DNA from: an uncultured Bacilli bacterium
Lineage (GTDB): Bacteria; Bacillota_I; Bacilli_A; RF39; UBA660
Length of the DNA stretch: 10,030 bases
Direction: 5' to 3'
NCBI GenBank assembly: GCA_949280095.1
Contig: CASDHD010000044.1
Coordinates: 1-10,030, forward strand
This document shows positions 6,604-10,030 of the stretch, one piece after another. A program made the translations under genes and the position numbers. Each line of letters opens with the position of its first letter. Position 1 is the stretch's first letter. Below the pieces are notes generated by a model. The model worked only from the letters and a program-made list of their open reading frames with translations. It was not told the DNA's origin and did not search any database.

Positions 6604-7416
6604 ACGCGTTTTTAACTGTTTAACCTCTTCCAAAGATAATTCTGTTACTTCTGCAATTTGTTCAAGCGTATTTATCCCTAAAAAAAGTAATTTCTTAGCA
6701 ACTTGTTTAGCTCCCTCTTTTTGTCCTTCTTCTTTAGCAAGTACTATATCCGAGTTGTATATCATCTCTGCATCTTTTTCTTCCGAAATATGCAATCGAA
6801 TTTTTTCATTTTGATTGATTTTTTTTATTGCTTCTTCATATTCTTTCATCACTTTATCTTCACCTACAAAACTTTTAAGAGAATACTCATCTAAATCTAG
6901 CATGTATAAATATTTGTACTTCTCTTGTTCTTTCTTATCTAGAGTATACCATTCCTTCTTTAACTTTTCTAGATTGATTTCAATGATCTTAAAATTATTT
7001 AGGTATTTGTATCCTTCTTTGGTTTGTAATGCATATTCTTCTTTTATATGTTTCCCATTTTGATAACTCAAATTAATTCCTATAAAATCCTTTTTCATTA
7101 AGGTTACATAATTTTCTCCTCTATCAATTCTTTCATTATAAATATTAAATAAATACCCTCCATTGCGATAATTTGTATATCTTCTTGGATTGGCGTTCAT
7201 TTCTAAATTAATGTATAAGCTTTTAATTTGAATATAAATATCCACTACTCTTTTCTTTGATTTAACATTAATTGTTGTAAGTTCACTATTTAGTATAGTG
7301 ATTTCTTCTATTTTCTCTTCTAAAATACTTTCAATTATTCTTTTTAAAATATTTTTATGTTGCGTCATTATCATTTTAAAAACGATATCATTTTTAGCGG
7401 TATAAAATGTTAGCAT
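6586..7416 (-). CDS. Rpn-family PD-(D/E)XK nuclease/transposase-like protein
   Basis: From the ATG at 7416 the protein has 276 residues and begins MLTFYTAKNDIVFKMI, the usual opening of the Rpn / PDDEXK_2 family (recombination-promoting nucleases). The nuclease core shows D59 in RVVDIYIQ and E72 in INLEMNA; the expected ExQ is ExN here, with N74. RRYTNYRNGGYLFNIY (78-93) and the following GENYVTLMKKDFIGINL continue the family pattern. The C-terminal tail has the typical KEEGQKEGAKQVAKKLL and a helix-turn segment (TLEQIAEVTELSLEEVKQL). Family members are DNA endonucleases proposed to promote recA-independent recombination or defence. The frame stays open upstream to a GTG at 7557, but that extension has no ribosome site or family similarity, so I reject it. 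The 3' end carries the -35 box of the T-box promoter. Confidence 0.88.
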   Translation of the reverse strand: MLTFYTAKNDIVFKMIMTQHKNILKRIIESILEEKIEEITILNSELTTINVKSKKRVVDIYIQIKSLYINLEMNANPRRYTNYRNGGYLFNIYNERIDRGENYVTLMKKDFIGINLSYQNGKHIKEEYALQTKEGYKYLNNFKIIEINLEKLKKEWYTLDKKEQEKYKYLYMLDLDEYSLKSFVGEDKVMKEYEEAIKKINQNEKIRLHISEEKDAEMIYNSDIVLAKEEGQKEGAKQVAKKLLFLGINTLEQIAEVTELSLEEVKQLKTRLTLNK

Positions 7417-7501
7417 AGGTTCATCTCTTTCTGTGGACACTTTAACAGAAAGAAAAGACAAATACAAATCATCAATTTTCCAAATTGGATCGTAAAAAAG
7501 G

Positions 7502-7532
7502 AAAATAGAAGTTACAATTTGACAAAAGAAAA
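7502..7532. repeat. 31-base dispersed repeat, right copy
   Basis: This is the inverted partner of 17-47 (28 of 31 positions identical). It lies in the 170-base gap between the clpB stop and the Rpn-type start, a stretch otherwise made of AT-rich sequence without a convincing gene. The TTGACA on its plus strand (7519-7524) has no matching -10 box, so it does not act as a promoter here. It may mark the edge of an old insertion carrying the Rpn-type gene. Confidence 0.5.
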
Positions 7533-7534
7533 GC

Positions 7535-7552
7535 CCAATTGAACCAATTGAA
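7535..7552. repeat. Tandem duplication of a 9-base unit
   Basis: CCAATTGAA occurs twice head to tail (7535-7543 and 7544-7552), three bases from the 31-base repeat. Each unit contains the palindrome CAATTG. It may be a replication-slippage product or the trace of an insertion or excision event. Confidence 0.5.
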
Positions 7553-7586
7553 CTCACTTTTAAGAAATTTAGAAAAATTTAATTTT

Positions 7587-9701
7587 TTATATATTTTCTT
7601 TCACTTTAATCTCAAATGCATCATTTTGATAATCAATTACTAAAGTATCATTAAACTTTACTTTATCTTCTAATATCAAATTTGCAAGTAAAGTTTCAAT
7701 ATTTCTTGTCACATATCGCTTTATAGGACGAGCCCCATAATTCTTATCATAAGACTCTTCTAAGATTTTTTCACGAGCAACATTTGTTAATTCAATGTGA
7801 ATATTACTAGGCACTAAACGTTCTTCAATCTCTCCAATAATTTTATCTAAAATGTCATGAACAACTTCTTTAGTTAATGATTTAAATACAATAATCTCAT
7901 CAATACGATTGATAAATTCAGGTCGGAAAGTTCTTTTTAATTCATTCATAACGAGACTTTCACTATTTTTGCTTTCTTCCAAAATATATTCACTTCCCAA
8001 ATTACTTGTCATAATAATAATTGTATTTTTAAAATCGACGGTTCTACCTTGGCTATCTGTAATTCGTCCATCGTCTAAAATTTGTAATAAAATATTAAAG
8101 ACATCTCGATGGGCTTTTTCAATTTCATCAAATAAAACAATAGAAAAAGGATTTCTACGAACTGCTTCGGTAAGTTGTCCACCTTCGTCATAGCCAACAT
8201 ATCCTGGAGGAGCACCTACTAAGCGACTTACATTGAAAGCTTCCATATATTCAGAGCAATCAATACGAATCATATGTCTTTCATCATCAAAAAGTTCATT
8301 CGCTAAAGACTTCGCTACTTCTGTTTTCCCTACTCCAGTTGGTCCTAAGAAAATAAACGAACCAATAGGACGATTTGGATCTTTAATTCCACTTCTAGCT
8401 CGAATAATTGCTTCACTAACTAGTTTTAAAGCTTCATCTTGTCCCTTTACACGCTTACGTAAATTCTTCTCTAAATTTAAAAGTTTTTCTTTCTCACCAC
8501 TCACTAATTTAGAAACTGGAATATTCGTCCACTTTGAAACAACTGACGCAATATCTTCATCACTTACAACATCAGATAACATAAGACTTGTCGTATTTTT
8601 CTTTAAGTTTTCTAATTCTTTTTCTAACTCAGGAATTACACCATGACGTAGCTTTGCACTCGTTTCTAAATCATAACTATTTTCTGCCATAGAAAGCTTA
8701 TGGCGAGCACTTTCTAATTCTTCTTTTTTACTATTAATCTTTTCATTAATCCCTTTTTCTTCTTCCCACTGCTTACGAAGTTCACTTTCTTTTGCTTTTA
8801 AATCTTCAAGTTCTGTCTTGATGGTTTCTAAACGACTTTTTGATAATTCGTCTTTCTCTTTTTTTAATGCCTCACGTTCTATTTCTAAACGCATAATATC
8901 ACGAGTTAAAGTATCTAATTCTACAGGAACAGAATCCATTTGCATTTTAATTGTAGCACATGCTTCGTCCACTAAATCAATTGCTTTATCTGGTAAAAAA
9001 CGATCCGTGATATAACGATCACTAAGTGTTGCAGCAGACACAAGAGCATTATCTTTGATACTGACTTTATGATAGACTTCAAATCTTTCTTTTAGACCTC
9101 TTAAAATCGTAATCGTATCCATGACATTTGGCTCACTAACCAACACCTTTTGAAGACGTCTTTCTAAAGCTCCATCACGTTCTATATACTTACGATACTC
9201 ATTTAGAGTTGTTGCTCCGATTAACTTAATTTCACCACGAGCAAGCATTGGCTTTAACATATTCCCAGCATCCATGGCTCCACTTTCACCAGCACCAACA
9301 ATCATGTGGATTTCGTCAATGAACATGATAATTTCGCCATCACTATCTTTAATTTCTTTTAAAACTGCTTTTAGTCGTTCCTCAAATTCACCACGATATT
9401 TGGCACCTGCAACTAAAGCTCCCATATCTAGTTCCCAAATACGCTTATTTTTTAAACTATTTGGTACATCTCCAGCTACAATCCTCTCAGCAAGACCCTC
9501 TACAATCGCTGTTTTTCCAACACCAGGTTCTCCTATTAAAACAGGATTATTCTTTGTTTTCCTAGACAAAATACGAATAACATCACGAATTTCATCGTCT
9601 ATGCCTATTACTGGATCAATTTTATTATCAATAACACTTTTAACAATGTCACGTCCATATTTTTCAAGTACATTACCATTTTCTTCACTATTATTATACA
9701 T
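7587..9701 (-). CDS. clpB: ClpB disaggregase lacking the N domain
   Basis: ClpB is a cytoplasmic hexameric AAA+ chaperone that, with DnaK, pulls proteins out of aggregates. The 704-residue protein starts almost at the first ATPase domain. NBD1 has Walker A GEPGVGKT (57-64), pore loop KYRG (101-104), Walker B MFIDE (126-130) and arginine fingers in ALERR (178-182). A full coiled-coil middle domain (about 255-375) separates ClpB from ClpA and ClpC. NBD2 has Walker A GPTGVGKT (453-460), pore loop GYVGYDEGG (500-508), Walker B VLFDE (522-526), sensor-1 TSNLG (565-569) and the sensor-2 region NYGARPIKR near the end. Standard ClpB has about 860 residues; the missing part is the substrate-binding Clp_N repeat, as in mycoplasmas. 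The ATG at 9701 follows GAGGGAT and lies just below the promoter, so no N domain is hidden upstream. Regulation is by CIRCE/HrcA. Confidence 0.97.
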   Translation of the reverse strand: MYNNSEENGNVLEKYGRDIVKSVIDNKIDPVIGIDDEIRDVIRILSRKTKNNPVLIGEPGVGKTAIVEGLAERIVAGDVPNSLKNKRIWELDMGALVAGAKYRGEFEERLKAVLKEIKDSDGEIIMFIDEIHMIVGAGESGAMDAGNMLKPMLARGEIKLIGATTLNEYRKYIERDGALERRLQKVLVSEPNVMDTITILRGLKERFEVYHKVSIKDNALVSAATLSDRYITDRFLPDKAIDLVDEACATIKMQMDSVPVELDTLTRDIMRLEIEREALKKEKDELSKSRLETIKTELEDLKAKESELRKQWEEEKGINEKINSKKEELESARHKLSMAENSYDLETSAKLRHGVIPELEKELENLKKNTTSLMLSDVVSDEDIASVVSKWTNIPVSKLVSGEKEKLLNLEKNLRKRVKGQDEALKLVSEAIIRARSGIKDPNRPIGSFIFLGPTGVGKTEVAKSLANELFDDERHMIRIDCSEYMEAFNVSRLVGAPPGYVGYDEGGQLTEAVRRNPFSIVLFDEIEKAHRDVFNILLQILDDGRITDSQGRTVDFKNTIIIMTSNLGSEYILEESKNSESLVMNELKRTFRPEFINRIDEIIVFKSLTKEVVHDILDKIIGEIEERLVPSNIHIELTNVAREKILEESYDKNYGARPIKRYVTRNIETLLANLILEDKVKFNDTLVIDYQNDAFEIKVKENI

Positions 9702-9724
9702 ACTTCATCCCTCTTTCTTAATGT

Positions 9725-9753
9725 AGTATACTCTTGTTTTTAGCACTTGTCAA
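9725..9753 (-). promoter_or_regulatory. clpB promoter
   Basis: A perfect TTGACA (9753-9748) and TATACT (9730-9725) are spaced by 17 bases on the minus strand. Transcription should start near 9718, about 17 bases before the clpB ATG, so the leader is very short. The -35 box lies between the arms of the CIRCE element, so a bound repressor would block RNA polymerase directly. Confidence 0.85.
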
Positions 9754-9766
9754 TATTAAGTGCTAA
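9740..9766. promoter_or_regulatory. CIRCE operator (HrcA binding site)
   Basis: TTAGCACTT (9740-9748), nine bases, then AAGTGCTAA (9758-9766) form a perfect inverted repeat with the 9-9-9 layout of CIRCE. The classic form has TTAGCACTC/GAGTGCTAA; here the last pair is T/A. HrcA repressor binding is expected to hold clpB off until heat or protein-folding stress. Confidence 0.95.
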
Positions 9767-9783
9767 TTGCGAATTTTAAGAAA

Positions 9784-9808
9784 AGGAATAAATTTTTTCT
9801 TTATTCCT
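9784..9808 (-). terminator. Weak hairpin terminator after the right-edge gene
   Basis: AGGAATAAA and TTTATTCCT form a perfect nine-base-pair stem (9808-9800 with 9792-9784) around a seven-base loop. In minus-strand transcripts it is followed by UUU then C. The stem is AT-rich and the U tract short, so it may be only partly efficient. It lies between the right-edge gene and the clpB control region. Confidence 0.5.
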
Positions 9809-9850
9809 CAATACATAATTTGGGACAATTTTCAATAATTATGCATTTTA

Positions 9851-10030
9851 TTAAATTGCTAAAACAACGCGGAAGCTATCGTCCGTACGCGCGTGACCAC
9901 TGGCATGATGGAAGTCAAAGACACCAGCACCAAGCCCAACGTGGTAAGCGCCACCACGGAAGAACCACGGATCCGTGGAGTAGACGAACCAACCCTCATC
10001 ACCATACCATGAGCCTACTTGTCTTGTTTG
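9851..10030 (-). CDS. 3' end of a gene with a candidate diversity-generating retroelement variable region
   Basis: A frame on the minus strand is open from the window edge to TAA at 9851-9853, giving the last 59 residues of a longer protein. It contains GSWYGDEGWFVY, then DPWFFRGGAYHVG, LGAGVFDFHHASGHAR and ends SFRVVLAI. This resembles the C-terminus of C-type-lectin-fold proteins diversified by retroelements; the same fold occurs in formylglycine-generating-enzyme-like proteins. Composition differs sharply from the rest: 79 of 135 bases at 9869-10003 are G or C by hand count. Many codons at alternating positions keep a pyrimidine third base while the first two vary (CAC, GTT, GAC, CAT, GCC, AGT, CGT, GAT), as expected if AAY codons of a template had their adenines mutated. 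The other codons there mostly lack adenine. The gene start, template repeat and reverse transcriptase are not in this window. Confidence 0.7.
   Translation of the reverse strand, partial: QTRQVGSWYGDEGWFVYSTDPWFFRGGAYHVGLGAGVFDFHHASGHARTDDSFRVVLAI

Noticed and set aside
7417..7470. Possible promoter TTGTAT-17-TAAAGT before the Rpn-type gene
   Set aside because: Both boxes are poor and several similar pairings can be found in this AT-rich gap; the gene may instead be read through from clpB.
7417..7557. N-terminal extension of the Rpn-type protein from a GTG at 7557
   Set aside because: No ribosome-binding site, no family similarity, and the family's usual opening begins exactly at the ATG at 7416.
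7574..7588. Hairpin overlapping the clpB stop as a terminator
   Set aside because: The palindrome is made only of A and T and has no proper U tract beyond it, so it is unlikely to end transcription.
8233..9726. Open frames of 137 and 150 codons on the plus strand opposite clpB
   Set aside because: They are shadows of a highly conserved clpB reading frame, have no ribosome site and low-complexity S/F-rich products.
1..10030. UGA read as tryptophan (mollicute code)
   Set aside because: All conserved genes are full length with TGG as Trp and no in-frame TGA. The nine stops seen are TAA or TAG, but that is too few to argue for reassignment.
1..10030. CRISPR arrays, tRNA or rRNA genes
   Set aside because: No regularly spaced repeats and no cloverleaf or rRNA-like segment were seen on either strand.

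Overview
The window comes from an AT-rich, low-GC Gram-positive genome, of Bacillota or the closely related Mycoplasmatota type. The evidence is a threonyl T-box riboswitch, a CIRCE operator (the HrcA heat-shock system), Shine-Dalgarno sites before most genes, and sigma-A style promoters. ClpB lacks its N domain and ThrRS lacks its TGS domain, as in mollicutes, but the standard code is in use: every Trp codon checked is TGG and no gene needs UGA to be read through. The SerRS resembles the form I associate with gut Clostridia. An uncultured gut lineage between Bacilli and Mollicutes is my best guess; the species cannot be told from this stretch.

All genes lie on the minus strand, so the natural reading order is from right to left. 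At the right edge (9851-10030) is the 3' end of a gene of quite different composition. It encodes a C-terminal domain that looks like the variable region of a diversity-generating retroelement target, and it is followed by a weak hairpin terminator. Next is clpB (7587-9701), whose promoter has its -35 box in the loop of a perfect CIRCE inverted repeat. A Rpn/PD-(D/E)XK-type nuclease gene (6586-7416) follows; a 31-base repeat lies just upstream of it, with an inverted copy at the far left edge of the window.

The threonine unit starts at a clear promoter (6575-6603) overlapping the end of the nuclease gene. Its leader is a T-box riboswitch, followed by an unrecognised 140-residue gene, thrS, and a strong terminator (4120-4150). 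A separate promoter (4074-4101) drives a gene for a small kinase-fold protein. That gene contains a run of ten G very near its start, where gain or loss of one base would truncate the protein after 29 or 18 residues. It is therefore a good candidate for phase-variable expression.

The last unit starts from an extended -10 promoter (3314-3341). It encodes a stand-alone HD hydrolase like the alarmone hydrolase domain of SpoT/MESH1, then SerRS two bases later, then two unrecognised proteins of 277 and 107 residues. At the left edge another good promoter points out of the window. The core theme is translation and stress: two aminoacyl-tRNA synthetases, a probable (p)ppGpp hydrolase and a disaggregase. 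Set into this are three elements associated with change: the poly-G tract, the Rpn nuclease and the possible diversified gene end.
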